Positions 34,711 through 44,147 of a DNA stretch of 64,000 nucleotides are shown piece by piece. The DNA is from Lacihabitans sp. LS3-19. Its GTDB lineage: Bacteria > Bacteroidota > Bacteroidia > Cytophagales > Spirosomataceae. The stretch is taken from the NCBI RefSeq assembly GCF_024343575.1, contig NZ_RJUA01000121.1, forward strand, positions 141,743 to 205,742, in the 5' to 3' direction. Within the stretch, counting starts at the first letter, position 1. Each line of letters opens with the position of its first letter. A program made the position numbers and the translations under genes. The notes beneath the pieces were generated by a model. That model did not search any database. It worked only from the letters and a program-made list of their open reading frames with translations, and was not told the origin of the DNA.

Positions 34711-35814
34711 TTAGGAAACTCCCAAAGTACGCAACATGTTTATGTGCGAACCCAAAGCTTGAAAAAATCCACCTTTCGAATTATAATACAAGCCGAATTC
34801 TTTGGAAGTTTGCTCAACGATTTTTGATAAATCTCTGTAATAAATATGCGAAATTTTTGGAAATAAATGGTGTTCAATTTGAAAATCTAAACCACCTATA
34901 TACCAAGAAAAAAGTTTGTTTTTTCCAAAGAAATTGGAAGTGGTTCTTAGTTGATGTACTGCCCAAGCATTGTCTACACAACCGTTTTCATCAGGTATTG
35001 GTTGTATGGCTCCTTCGACAACGTGAGCCAATTGGAAAACTGTACTTAATATCAAACCTGAGGTACAATGCATAATTAAAAACCCAATCGCCCATTGTCC
35101 TATGGTAATTGGCATCAGCAGCATAGGGATTACCAAGATAAATACAATATACAAGGCTTTTGTAAGTAAAAGTATAGCCAATTCTTTATTCGAATAAGGC
35201 TTCATTATACCTGATTTAGAAAGCTTGTTAAAGTAAGCGATTTCCTTAAAGTCTTTCCAGAGAAAAGATATGGTCATTAAACTGTAAAGAAAAAATGCAT
35301 AAATATGTTGGAATCTGTGGAAGAATTTCCTTTTGGCAGCTACATTGAGACGAAGCATAAATTTACCAGTTATGTCTTCGTCCATTTCCAAGATATTGGT
35401 ATAGGTATGATGAAGTGTATTGTGTTGCATTTCCCAGTTGTAAGCGTTTCCACCTAAAAAATAAATACTTCCTCCCAAAACTTTATTAAGCCATTTTTTG
35501 TCTGAAAAAGTGCCGTGTATAGCATCATGCATTACACTCATTCCCACCCCAGCAATGCCAATGCCCATTAGTATTAAAAGAGCAGCATTGATTAAAGTAG
35601 AGAAATTACCGAATAATATTAGAAAATAGGGTACAAAATACAAAGAAAGCATTATTATGGCTTTCACTAAAAGTGTATTTCCACCAGATTTTGAAAGATT
35701 ATTTTTTTGGAAGTATTCGTCGACTCTGGTACGAAGGGCGGCAAAAAATGTTGCCTGATTTTTATTGATAAATTTGATTTTTTGCATAGTAAAAGCATTT
35801 TGAGTTGTACTCAT
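34711..35814 (-). CDS. Membrane fatty acid desaturase
   Basis: This 367-residue integral membrane protein has the three histidine boxes of the di-iron desaturases: HDAIHG, QHNTLHHTYTN and QIEHHLFPKI. The QIEHH box is shared with the front-end (delta-6/linoleoyl-CoA-like) branch. Four or more membrane helices flank the boxes. It introduces double bonds into acyl chains, probably to keep the membrane fluid (inference). No cytochrome b5 domain is fused, so electrons must come from a separate ferredoxin or cytochrome. Confidence 0.9.
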   Translation of the reverse strand: MSTTQNAFTMQKIKFINKNQATFFAALRTRVDEYFQKNNLSKSGGNTLLVKAIIMLSLYFVPYFLILFGNFSTLINAALLILMGIGIAGVGMSVMHDAIHGTFSDKKWLNKVLGGSIYFLGGNAYNWEMQHNTLHHTYTNILEMDEDITGKFMLRLNVAAKRKFFHRFQHIYAFFLYSLMTISFLWKDFKEIAYFNKLSKSGIMKPYSNKELAILLLTKALYIVFILVIPMLLMPITIGQWAIGFLIMHCTSGLILSTVFQLAHVVEGAIQPIPDENGCVDNAWAVHQLRTTSNFFGKNKLFSWYIGGLDFQIEHHLFPKISHIYYRDLSKIVEQTSKEFGLYYNSKGGFFQALGSHINMLRTLGVS

Positions 35815-36018
35815 TTCTACAAATTTGCCATTTTATTTTCTAAATTCCTAATTGTACTATTTAAAGAATTATCTACTTGGAGTATTTTTATAGTATTTAT
35901 GTATTATTCATAGAATATTACAAATAGAATTTAATTTTTTTATTGTAAGCTGAAATTTAACGGTCTCATCCCAATGATTTTTTTTTGATATTTCAGAATA
36001 TCTAGATTATACTTTGTG

Positions 36019-36026
36019 TAATTTTG
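36019..36026 (+). promoter_or_regulatory. -7 promoter element of the C25 peptidase gene
   Basis: TAATTTTG lies 17 bases before the ATG at 36043 and matches TAnnTTTG. No -33 TTG is found at the right distance. Confidence 0.5.
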
Positions 36027-36042
36027 AAATAAAAACATAAGG

Positions 36043-39000
36043 ATGACCATAGTTCGCATATTTTTTATTTTTCTATATTCTCAAGTTATTCTTGGACAAA
36101 CTTTTATAGGAAACGAATGGATAGATTATTCAAAACCTTATTTGAAGTTAGAGATAAAAGAAGATGGGATTTATAGACTGAGTTATAAAGAAATTAAAGA
36201 TGCAGGTTTTACCTCTTTTAAAAACCTATCAATTGTTCATCATGGCAAAGTTATTACTATAAAAACAATAGGAGAGCAAAATGGTGTTTTATCAGAAACT
36301 GGTTTTCTTGAATTTTATGCTGAAAAAAACAAAGGAGAATTAGACTCCTTAGTTTATAGACCATTTAATGGAAGAACAAACCCACATCAAAGTTTATTTT
36401 CAGATGTAGCTGCTTATTTTTTATTTAATTCTGACATTTTACCAAATAGACTTAAATCTTTGGAGTCAACAAAATTAGAAGATAGTCAAAGTGTTAGCTT
36501 TTTTGAGCATTTGGTTATTGCACCCAATACTCAGTATTCTTTTAATAATAATATTGGTTTGCTTCCTGAGCTTATGCAGAGTTATTTTGAGCCTGGTGAA
36601 GGTTGGTCTGGAGATTTTGTAAGTGTGGATACTACTTCGAATTATGTTATTGAATTACCAGAAATTGATAAAAATAGTGCATTGAATTCTCATCTATTAA
36701 TCAATCTAAATGGTCGCTCAAGGGTTTTTCATAACATACAGATTACATTAAATGAGTCTATTCAAGCTGAAAGCCTTGAGTTTGGACCTTTTGATTTTGC
36801 ATCAAGAGATTTTGATCTAGGGAATTACTTTAAATCAAATGTTGAAATTTCTTTTAATTCTTTGAAAACAGATGAATATGATTGGATTTCTCCCAATTAT
36901 TTTGAAATCCAATATCCAAGAGTTTTTACTTCAGTATCACTTGGAAGGTCATATAATCTAATAAAACAATCAAATGGCACATTCCCATTTTATTGTCAGA
37001 CAGTATCTAATTACGTTTATGAAATTACAGATAAATATAATCCAATAGAAATAAAATTAAACGGTATAAAACAGGCTTTTAAAATATCCAGTCCTAGTTC
37101 AACTATTTTTATTACAGATAAATATTTGAAAGTTGCCAAAGCCAAATTGCTGACATTTGAAAATAAATCTAATGATATAGAATATTTAATAATTACAGAT
37201 AAAAGTCTAACAAATTCTGCCAAAGAATATGCTAAATATCGCAGCTCTGTGGATGGAGGTTCATTTAAAACTGATATTGTTTTCATGGAAGATATTTACA
37301 ATCAGTATATGTATGGTGAGAAAAATCCTGAAGCAATTAGAAGGTTTGTAGCTGAGAAAATGAAAGGAGCAAATCGTAAATTTTTGTTACTATTGGGTAA
37401 AGCCATTTCATTCCCAGATGTATTGAAAACTTCCGCAGAATTAGTGCCTAGTTATGGTTATCCTGGCTCAGACGTCCTTCTGACTGCGGGATTGTTTGGT
37501 GAGGATGCTGATGTTGAGGGTCTTGCGACCGGCAGGTTAAATGTTACGAAAGATGCTGAGGTTTTAGCTTATCTCAACAAAATAAAGGAATTTGAAAAAC
37601 AACCAACTGCTGAATGGCGTAAAAAATTGATTCATTTGAGTGGAGGTGCAAATCCCGCTGAAATTTTTCTTTTGAAAAACTTGGTGGATAATATTGCTCC
37701 GTTTGCTGAAGAGAATTTACTTACTGCTGAGGTTTTTTCTAAATCAAAACAATCGAATGAGGAAATTGAAGAGATAGATATTTCAAAAGAAATAAATGAT
37801 GGTGCTTCAATGCTAACTTTTGTGGGTCATGGTTCGCCAACTATTATAGATTTGAATTTTGGTTTTTGTTCTGACCCAAAAAGAAACATTGCCAACAAAA
37901 ATAAATACCCGATGATGTTTTTCAATGGTTGTGGCGTGGGAAATATTTTTTATAGATATTCTACGATGAGTACCGACTGGATAAATACAGCAGATAAGGG
38001 CTCAGTGGCAATTTTAGCAAATTCATATTGGAGTTATTTGTACCCGACTAGTTTGTATTTGCAAACATTGTATAAGGCTATGTTTGTGGATGAAAAAACT
38101 TCGAAACTTACACTCGGTGAGATACATCAGTCAGTAAATAGGATATTGGCTGAAAAGAAAAGTGATGAGTACATAAAAGCTGAAATGCACCAAGTTATAC
38201 TGCAAGGTGATCCAGCTGTCAGGATTTTTCCATTGACCAAACCAGATTTTAAGGTTAAGGAAAATGGGATATTTTTGCAGTCGAGCGACCAAATAAGCAA
38301 TATTTCTACAGGAGATTCTATAAGAGTAGGGGTGTTGTTGCAGAATTTAGGTTTGTTTGTATCAAATTCGAAAATAAATGGGCAAATAGTGCTGACAAAT
38401 GATTCTGCTCCCCTTAAAAATATTAATTTCACAACGGAAGCTTTTGGATTTAGAGATACAATATTTGTCAACATTCCAAAAGATAAGAGTATTCGGAAAA
38501 TCAAGGTAGTGTTGGATGACAAAAACGTGATTGATGAATATGACGAAAATAATAATTCTCAAGAACTGTCGATAGAATCAGAAAGCAAATGGAATGAAAT
38601 ATTTAGTCTTACCTTATTTCCTGAAGGCATTATTCCTGACCAAGTAAGCCCAATTTTAAACGTAAATTTTGATGGAAAAATCATAGAAAATGCTAGTTTA
38701 GTAGCTTCTGATGTTATAATTTCTGGATTACTTAAAGACGACAGAAAACTTGATGCTGGCAATAAAACTTTAATTGAAATTTTCCTAAAAAATTGTGAAA
38801 GTTGTGAGTTTGAAAAATTGTCTGAAGATCAATATCAATTGACTAATTCGAATCTAAATGTTATAGATTTCAAATTATTAAGCCAAAATTTTGAAGAGGG
38901 GACATATACTGTTTTAATTCAAGCTAAAGACGAAGCAGGAAACAGTCTGGGTCAAGTTTACCAAAAGCAATTTAGAGTTGTAGCCAATGCTGCAGAAGGT

Positions 39001-39273
39001 AAATTTAATGTTTTTCCAAACCCTACAGATAGTTTTACCCAAGTTAGTATTGAGGTCATAGATTCTAAAAATCCGAAGTCTATGGTGATAAGTGTTTACA
39101 ATGGACTTGGAAAGAAATTAGCAGATAAATTAGTCGAAGGCAAAGTAGGAAAGAATAGCTTGTACTTGCCATTAAAAGAACTTTATGGAGCAGGACTTTA
39201 TCTAATAAAAACCACTGTGGAAAGACAAAATGGAGAAAAGGAAGTTTTTGAGTCAAAGGTGATCGTTCAGTAA
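36043..39273 (+). CDS. C25 (gingipain/PorU-like) peptidase, T9SS cargo
   Basis: This 1076-residue secreted protein has a signal peptide (MTIVRIFFIFLYSQVILG), a long beta-rich N-terminal region, then a caspase-fold C25 peptidase domain (about 385-745). The catalytic pair is visible: His596 in FVGHGSPTI and Cys630 in MFFNGCGVGN. An Ig-like CARDB-type region follows, and the last 90 residues (FNVFPNPTDSFTQVS to the end) form a T9SS type A sorting domain. C25 members include gingipains and PorU, the signal peptidase of T9SS. It could be a second PorU-like enzyme, but I cannot decide this from sequence alone. Confidence 0.85.
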   Translation: MTIVRIFFIFLYSQVILGQTFIGNEWIDYSKPYLKLEIKEDGIYRLSYKEIKDAGFTSFKNLSIVHHGKVITIKTIGEQNGVLSETGFLEFYAEKNKGELDSLVYRPFNGRTNPHQSLFSDVAAYFLFNSDILPNRLKSLESTKLEDSQSVSFFEHLVIAPNTQYSFNNNIGLLPELMQSYFEPGEGWSGDFVSVDTTSNYVIELPEIDKNSALNSHLLINLNGRSRVFHNIQITLNESIQAESLEFGPFDFASRDFDLGNYFKSNVEISFNSLKTDEYDWISPNYFEIQYPRVFTSVSLGRSYNLIKQSNGTFPFYCQTVSNYVYEITDKYNPIEIKLNGIKQAFKISSPSSTIFITDKYLKVAKAKLLTFENKSNDIEYLIITDKSLTNSAKEYAKYRSSVDGGSFKTDIVFMEDIYNQYMYGEKNPEAIRRFVAEKMKGANRKFLLLLGKAISFPDVLKTSAELVPSYGYPGSDVLLTAGLFGEDADVEGLATGRLNVTKDAEVLAYLNKIKEFEKQPTAEWRKKLIHLSGGANPAEIFLLKNLVDNIAPFAEENLLTAEVFSKSKQSNEEIEEIDISKEINDGASMLTFVGHGSPTIIDLNFGFCSDPKRNIANKNKYPMMFFNGCGVGNIFYRYSTMSTDWINTADKGSVAILANSYWSYLYPTSLYLQTLYKAMFVDEKTSKLTLGEIHQSVNRILAEKKSDEYIKAEMHQVILQGDPAVRIFPLTKPDFKVKENGIFLQSSDQISNISTGDSIRVGVLLQNLGLFVSNSKINGQIVLTNDSAPLKNINFTTEAFGFRDTIFVNIPKDKSIRKIKVVLDDKNVIDEYDENNNSQELSIESESKWNEIFSLTLFPEGIIPDQVSPILNVNFDGKIIENASLVASDVIISGLLKDDRKLDAGNKTLIEIFLKNCESCEFEKLSEDQYQLTNSNLNVIDFKLLSQNFEEGTYTVLIQAKDEAGNSLGQVYQKQFRVVANAAEGKFNVFPNPTDSFTQVSIEVIDSKNPKSMVISVYNGLGKKLADKLVEGKVGKNSLYLPLKELYGAGLYLIKTTVERQNGEKEVFESKVIVQ

Positions 39274-39275
39274 AA

Positions 39276-39977
39276 TCACTCTTTCACTATCTCAATTATT
39301 TTATAAATTTTACTACTACCTGAGCTAATCAAACCTTTACCGATACAGTCTGGATTTGACTGGCAATATGCCAAGTTTGTGGTTTCTTTGTAAATCAAAC
39401 CTACACCGTTGGCATAGTATTCATTTTCTTTTTTAAGGTCAATCAAAGAAGAGTCTTCCGCAATTTTTACTTTTACGGTATTTTCGAAATTTAACTTATT
39501 TGATACAAAAGTGTCATTTAGATGTTCATATTTCGCTATTTTTGGGTTAGTTGATAAATAAGTATTGAGGTTCCATTCTAGATTCTCGGTGACAGGGAAT
39601 ATCAGCTTTAAAATCTCCTGGTTGTTTTGATTTATGATAAGTCTATCAGGTTTTAGCGTGCCTGCCCAAACCGAATCCAACTTCCAGTTTTTGTTTGATT
39701 CATTGCTTTTGAATCTTTGGATCACAAAAGTTTTGCTATCTGGGTTTTGAGAGACGGAAGTGATTTTTTCTTTAATATAATAGGTGAAATGTTGTTGGTC
39801 GGCAGAAAGGGAATATCTACTTTCGGTTACTTCATAAATTCTACTTTGGGTCTGGTCTAAAGGGAAATAGTCATAAACTTTTGGCGAATAATTTTCTGAC
39901 TGGCATGAAAAAAATATCAGTGCAAAGACAATTCCTCCAACCAGATGACCAAATTTAAAACCCTTTGACAATACCAT
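39276..39977 (-). CDS. Lipoprotein, function unknown
   Basis: This 233-residue protein has a lipoprotein signal (lipobox ending LIFFSC, mature QSENYSPK). The body is beta-rich (YDYFPLDQTQSRIYEVTESR), reminiscent of Bacteroidota surface lipoproteins, and has a CQSNPDC cysteine pair near the end. No known domain is recognised. Its ATG lies inside the last 20 codons of the asparagine-synthetase-like gene, with a 61-base overlap in another frame, so translation of the two is probably coupled. Confidence 0.75.
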   Translation of the reverse strand: MVLSKGFKFGHLVGGIVFALIFFSCQSENYSPKVYDYFPLDQTQSRIYEVTESRYSLSADQQHFTYYIKEKITSVSQNPDSKTFVIQRFKSNESNKNWKLDSVWAGTLKPDRLIINQNNQEILKLIFPVTENLEWNLNTYLSTNPKIAKYEHLNDTFVSNKLNFENTVKVKIAEDSSLIDLKKENEYYANGVGLIYKETTNLAYCQSNPDCIGKGLISSGSSKIYKIIEIVKE

Positions 39978-41665
39978 AGATTTTCTTGCTTTTGTTTTTT
40001 TGTAAAATTATCATTCTTTATAATTGAAACAGCATCAAAAAATCTTTTTTTGTCGGCGAATTCCCAAATTGTTTCATTTTCTAATACTTGAGTTTCCATT
40101 TTAAGCCACATTTGGTTAAAAACAAAAATCTGGAAATCATTAAAAGCTCCCTTGCTTACTCTATTTCTTATTTTTTCGGGTAAAATACCCTGCATGGCTT
40201 CTCTTAAAAGACCACGACCTCGGCCATCTGCAAACTTCACTTTCAGCTCTGTATTTATGCTTGTTTTTAAAAGCCTAAGATCTAAAAACGGATAGTAAGA
40301 TTTGATTTTCAAATTTTCATTGATTGTATAAAATGTTTCTAAGGCATTCACACCAAGTCTTATAAGGTTTTCATTTATTTGTTGTTTTTGAATTTGGTTG
40401 CTATTTGGGAAATAATCTATTGGAGTCTTTGGAATCGATTCAATATGAGGGATGTTCTTTCTTGTTTTTAGTTTTAAGAAAACAATTCTCAATACACTCC
40501 AAAGACTTATTTTCAATTCAGTAATGCCCCAAATTAGATAGTTTATGGCTTTGGTATATTCTTTTTTTCTAAGAAAATATGCCCAGTTTTTCACAAAGAA
40601 ATAATTTGTGAAATTGATTAAATTCAAAGTCGTTTTTTCATTCCAATTTATTATTTCGCCTTTTTTGTCTAAATATTCTTCTAAAGCCTTTTTTAAATTT
40701 TCAGCATCTTTTTTGAGGAAAAGTTCTTTTAGATATTCAAATCCATAGCCCACAATACTATCGCCACCGTGGCCTGAAACTATGACTTCTGATTTGGATT
40801 TTTCACCTATTTGCTTGAAAATGTCTGATGGAAAAAGTAGTAATTCGGGTTGGAAAGTCAAATTTGCCAATTCTTTGGCAGCAGTATAAAAATCGTTTCC
40901 ATTGTTTAGTTTGAAAAGGCTAGTTTCAAAGCGTTCGGCAACAAATTCAGCAAGCGACTTTTCGTCATTGGAGCCTTCTCCTGCATCAAAATATATCGCT
41001 TTGGGCTTGCGTGAAGTCTTTTTTGCAAACGTACCAACTATTGCACTAGAATCTAATCCTCCACTCAAATGTGCGGAAATGTTAGTATGTTTTTTGCCAA
41101 TTTCTGCTATGTTTTCTTCAAAAATAGCTTTGAAACTTTCAAGTGGTTTTTCAAAGCTGTTGTATATCAATGTTTTGGAAATACCTTTTCTAGAAATGTG
41201 GTATTTATGTCCAGGAAGAATTCTAAAAACATTTTCAAAAAAAGTAGATTCACTTATTTGATTATCATCATATTCGGCTCTTAAATAATCATTTATATGT
41301 TCTTTGTTTAATGTTTTCTGGTTTGAAAGGGCCAAGGGTTTGATTTGTGAGGTAATGATAAATTTGTTAGCAATTTGAGAAATATACAAGGGCTTTAAAC
41401 CAAAGAAATCTCTGAAAATTTCAACGGATTTTTCCTTTTTATTTACATTTATCAAAGCAAAGCCATAATGGAGTTTGTCAAAAAAAGAAGCTTGGTTTTC
41501 TAAAAATTGAAAATATAGTTTTTCGAAATTTTCTTCAGAATTCATGCCTATTTCTCCAATGAATACATTATTTTCATTTTCAAAAATAATAAAATCGCCG
41601 TCATTTTCATTGACAGAATACGAACTTTTCTCAAAATTGTCTAAATCTATTTCTACTTTTATCAA
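39917..41665 (-). CDS. Asparagine-synthetase-like protein lacking the glutaminase cysteine
   Basis: This 582-residue protein starts at a TTG. It has a class-II glutamine amidotransferase-like N-terminal domain (up to about 155, with FRDFFGLKPLYI) but no Cys at position 2, so it should not hydrolyse glutamine. The C-terminal synthetase domain carries the PP-loop SGGLDSS at 201-207, the SGHGGD motif and YPFLDLRLL. Proteins of this type activate a carboxylate as an adenylate and form an amide; Cys-less relatives include lasso-peptide cyclases and beta-lactam synthetases. No precursor peptide or leader protease gene is seen nearby. It overlaps a lipoprotein gene. Confidence 0.82.
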   Translation of the reverse strand: MIKVEIDLDNFEKSSYSVNENDGDFIIFENENNVFIGEIGMNSEENFEKLYFQFLENQASFFDKLHYGFALINVNKKEKSVEIFRDFFGLKPLYISQIANKFIITSQIKPLALSNQKTLNKEHINDYLRAEYDDNQISESTFFENVFRILPGHKYHISRKGISKTLIYNSFEKPLESFKAIFEENIAEIGKKHTNISAHLSGGLDSSAIVGTFAKKTSRKPKAIYFDAGEGSNDEKSLAEFVAERFETSLFKLNNGNDFYTAAKELANLTFQPELLLFPSDIFKQIGEKSKSEVIVSGHGGDSIVGYGFEYLKELFLKKDAENLKKALEEYLDKKGEIINWNEKTTLNLINFTNYFFVKNWAYFLRKKEYTKAINYLIWGITELKISLWSVLRIVFLKLKTRKNIPHIESIPKTPIDYFPNSNQIQKQQINENLIRLGVNALETFYTINENLKIKSYYPFLDLRLLKTSINTELKVKFADGRGRGLLREAMQGILPEKIRNRVSKGAFNDFQIFVFNQMWLKMETQVLENETIWEFADKKRFFDAVSIIKNDNFTKKQKQENLWYCQRVLNLVIWLEELSLH

Positions 41666-41774
41666 AACTTGAAACTACATTTATTTTGACCCGAAATTAA
41701 GGTTTTTATTTTCAAAAAAATGAATTCTTGAAGTTTTCAATTTCAAAAATACCCGTGCCTTGGGCTTCATTCAT

Positions 41775-41782
41775 TATCTTTG
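41775..41782 (+). promoter_or_regulatory. -7 promoter element of the helicase gene
   Basis: TATCTTTG matches TAnnTTTG and lies 20 bases before the GTG at 41802, which argues against the upstream TTG at 41760 as start. Confidence 0.55.
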
Positions 41783-41801
41783 TAGAAACAAAAACAAGCA
41801 G

Positions 41802-44087
41802 GTGGCAGATTACTTATCAGAACTAAACGAACCGCAATTGGAGGCCGTGACACATGACAATGGCCCATTGATGATAATAGCTGGTGCGGGCTCAGGAAAA
41901 ACTCGAGTTTTAACTTATAGAATTGCCCACTTGATGGGAAGCGGTGTTGATGCATTCAATATTTTGTCTTTGACATTTACCAACAAAGCCGCCGGTGAGA
42001 TGCGGAATCGTATCGAAAAAATAATCGGTTCGGAGGCGAAAAATCTTTGGATGGGTACCTTTCACTCAGTTTTTGCTAAAATTCTCCGTATCGAAGGTTC
42101 GAGGTTGGGTTATACACCAAATTTTACTATCTATGATTCTGACGATAGCAAATCTTTAATTAGAACTATAGTTAAGGAGTTTCATCTCGATGACAAAACC
42201 TATAAGCCTAATTTTATTTTGAATAGGATTTCGGGTGCAAAAAACAATTTGATTTCGTATCAGATGTACAATGACAATCCGATTTTCCAAGCCGAAGATA
42301 CTTCGGCTCAGATGCCAGAAATTGGGAGGATTTTCAAAACGTATGTTCAGCGTTGCTTTACAGCCAATGCCATGGATTTTGATGATTTGCTTTACAATAC
42401 CAACATTCTCTTTAGAGATCATTTAGATATTCTCAACAAATACCAGCACAAGTTTAAGCATGTGATGGTAGATGAGTTTCAGGATACCAACATTTCCCAA
42501 TATTTGATCACTCGAAAACTTTCGGCAGTAAATCAAAACATCTGCGTAGTGGGTGATGATGCCCAAAGTATTTATGCTTTCCGTGGTGCAAATATTCAGA
42601 ACATTCTAAATTTCAAGAAGGATTATCCGGAACTGAAAGTAGTGAAATTGGAGCAAAATTACCGTTCTACTAAGAATATTGTAAATGCTGCCAATTCATT
42701 GATTGCCAAAAACAAATCTCAACTGGACAAAAAGACTTTTTCGGATAATGAAGAAGGTGATAAAATTGAGGTTATAAAGGCACACTCAGACAATGAAGAA
42801 GGTAAAATAATAGCCAATACTATTTTTGAATCTAAGCACCAAGGCCTTAGAAATCAAGATTTTGCAATTTTGTATCGTACCAATGCCCAATCAAGGGCAT
42901 TTGAGGAGGCTTTGAGGAAATTAAATATTAAATATAGAATAATCGGAGGTCTTTCTTTTTATCAAAGAAAAGAAATTAAGGACCTTCTGGGCTATTTGAG
43001 ATATACCGTAAATCAACAAGACGAGGAGGCGTTTAAGCGTATCATAAATCTACCCAAACGTGGAATCGGTGACTCAACGGTGGCTAAAATTGTTGTGGCA
43101 GCATCAGAAAATCAAAAGACGATTTGGGAGATTATTGGCAATATTAATCAGTATTTGGAAGGAAGGGCGATGAATTCCATCGAGACTTTTACCAGTCTGA
43201 TTAAGAGCTACATAATCATGGAAGAAGAGGGCAAAGATGCTCATACAATTGCCATGAATATTGCCAAAACATCTGGTATTCTCCACGAATTGTACATAGA
43301 CAAAACCGTTGAAGGGGTAGCCAGACACGAAAATGTACAAGAATTGCTCAATTCTATCAAGCAATTTGTCGATAATCCTGAGAATGAAGATAAAACTTTA
43401 GGGACATTTCTTCAAACAGTTTCGCTACTGACCAATGCTGATCAAGAAGAAGACGGCGACCCAGATAAAGTAACGATGATGACCATTCACGGTGCAAAAG
43501 GATTGGAGTTTCAGCATGTGTTTGTTGTTGGTATGGAAGAAAATCTTTTTCCGTCTCAAATGATGCTCCGTAATAGAGAAGACCTCGAAGAGGAGCGGAG
43601 GTTGTTTTATGTGGCCATCACGCGTGCGGAGAAAAAACTAACCTTAAGTTATGCCGAACAAAGGTACAATTGGGGCAAGCTGAACTTCTGTGAGAAAAGC
43701 CGTTTTATTGAGGAAATTGACCCGAGTTTCCTGAAGTTTGAGGATAGAGGATCATCCTATACGCCAAAAGGTTTTGATTTTGAGGCTTTTGGCAGAAAAG
43801 AAAAACCAAAAGTTGTAGTACCACCAACTCGCTCACAAACCATAGCCAACCTAAAACCAGTAAATCAAGCAAGACCAGCAGCTGCATACGTTCCAAGTAC
43901 TGATTTTGTACCCTCAGATACCAAAAACCTAAAAGCGGGCGACAAGGTAGAACACCAAAAGTTCGGCTTAGGAGAAGTAAAAAAAGTAGACAGCATTGGC
44001 CCTACTGCTAAGGCATTTATTCATTTTGACACGGAGGGTGAGAAGACACTTTTATTGAGCTTTGCTAAATTGAGGATTTTGGAGTGA
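41802..44087 (+). CDS. UvrD/PcrA-type DNA helicase
   Basis: This superfamily 1 helicase of about 761 residues unwinds DNA 3'-5' in repair and replication. Motif I is IAGAGSGKTRVLTYR, motif Ia LTFTNKAAGEMRNRI, motif II VDEFQDTN, motif III VVGDDAQSIYAFRGA, motif IV LEQNYRST, and motif VI VAITRAEKKL. The C-terminal Tudor-like segment (GDKVEHQKFGLGEVKKVD) is typical of PcrA. A GTG start at 41802 is chosen because the -7 box lies between it and the more upstream TTG. The gene is a single unit between the asparagine-synthetase-like gene and a large secreted protein. Confidence 0.94.
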   Translation: MADYLSELNEPQLEAVTHDNGPLMIIAGAGSGKTRVLTYRIAHLMGSGVDAFNILSLTFTNKAAGEMRNRIEKIIGSEAKNLWMGTFHSVFAKILRIEGSRLGYTPNFTIYDSDDSKSLIRTIVKEFHLDDKTYKPNFILNRISGAKNNLISYQMYNDNPIFQAEDTSAQMPEIGRIFKTYVQRCFTANAMDFDDLLYNTNILFRDHLDILNKYQHKFKHVMVDEFQDTNISQYLITRKLSAVNQNICVVGDDAQSIYAFRGANIQNILNFKKDYPELKVVKLEQNYRSTKNIVNAANSLIAKNKSQLDKKTFSDNEEGDKIEVIKAHSDNEEGKIIANTIFESKHQGLRNQDFAILYRTNAQSRAFEEALRKLNIKYRIIGGLSFYQRKEIKDLLGYLRYTVNQQDEEAFKRIINLPKRGIGDSTVAKIVVAASENQKTIWEIIGNINQYLEGRAMNSIETFTSLIKSYIIMEEEGKDAHTIAMNIAKTSGILHELYIDKTVEGVARHENVQELLNSIKQFVDNPENEDKTLGTFLQTVSLLTNADQEEDGDPDKVTMMTIHGAKGLEFQHVFVVGMEENLFPSQMMLRNREDLEEERRLFYVAITRAEKKLTLSYAEQRYNWGKLNFCEKSRFIEEIDPSFLKFEDRGSSYTPKGFDFEAFGRKEKPKVVVPPTRSQTIANLKPVNQARPAAAYVPSTDFVPSDTKNLKAGDKVEHQKFGLGEVKKVDSIGPTAKAFIHFDTEGEKTLLLSFAKLRILE

Positions 44088-44115
44088 GGAAGGTTTTTTT
44101 TATCAAAAATAATTT

Positions 44116-44123
44116 TAATTTTG
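44116..44123 (+). promoter_or_regulatory. -7 promoter element of the 1612-residue protein gene
   Basis: TAATTTTG lies 25 bases before the ATG at 44148 and matches TAnnTTTG. No clear -33 TTG. Confidence 0.5.
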
Positions 44124-44147
44124 CAATATTAAAGGTCCATTATTAAC

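Noticed and set aside
38127..38522. Open frame of 131 codons opposite the C25 peptidase
   Set aside because: Shadow of the peptidase gene, whose domains continue through it.
40902..41261. Open frame of 119 codons opposite the asparagine-synthetase-like gene
   Set aside because: It covers the PP-loop region of the enzyme on the other strand, and has no recognisable domain.
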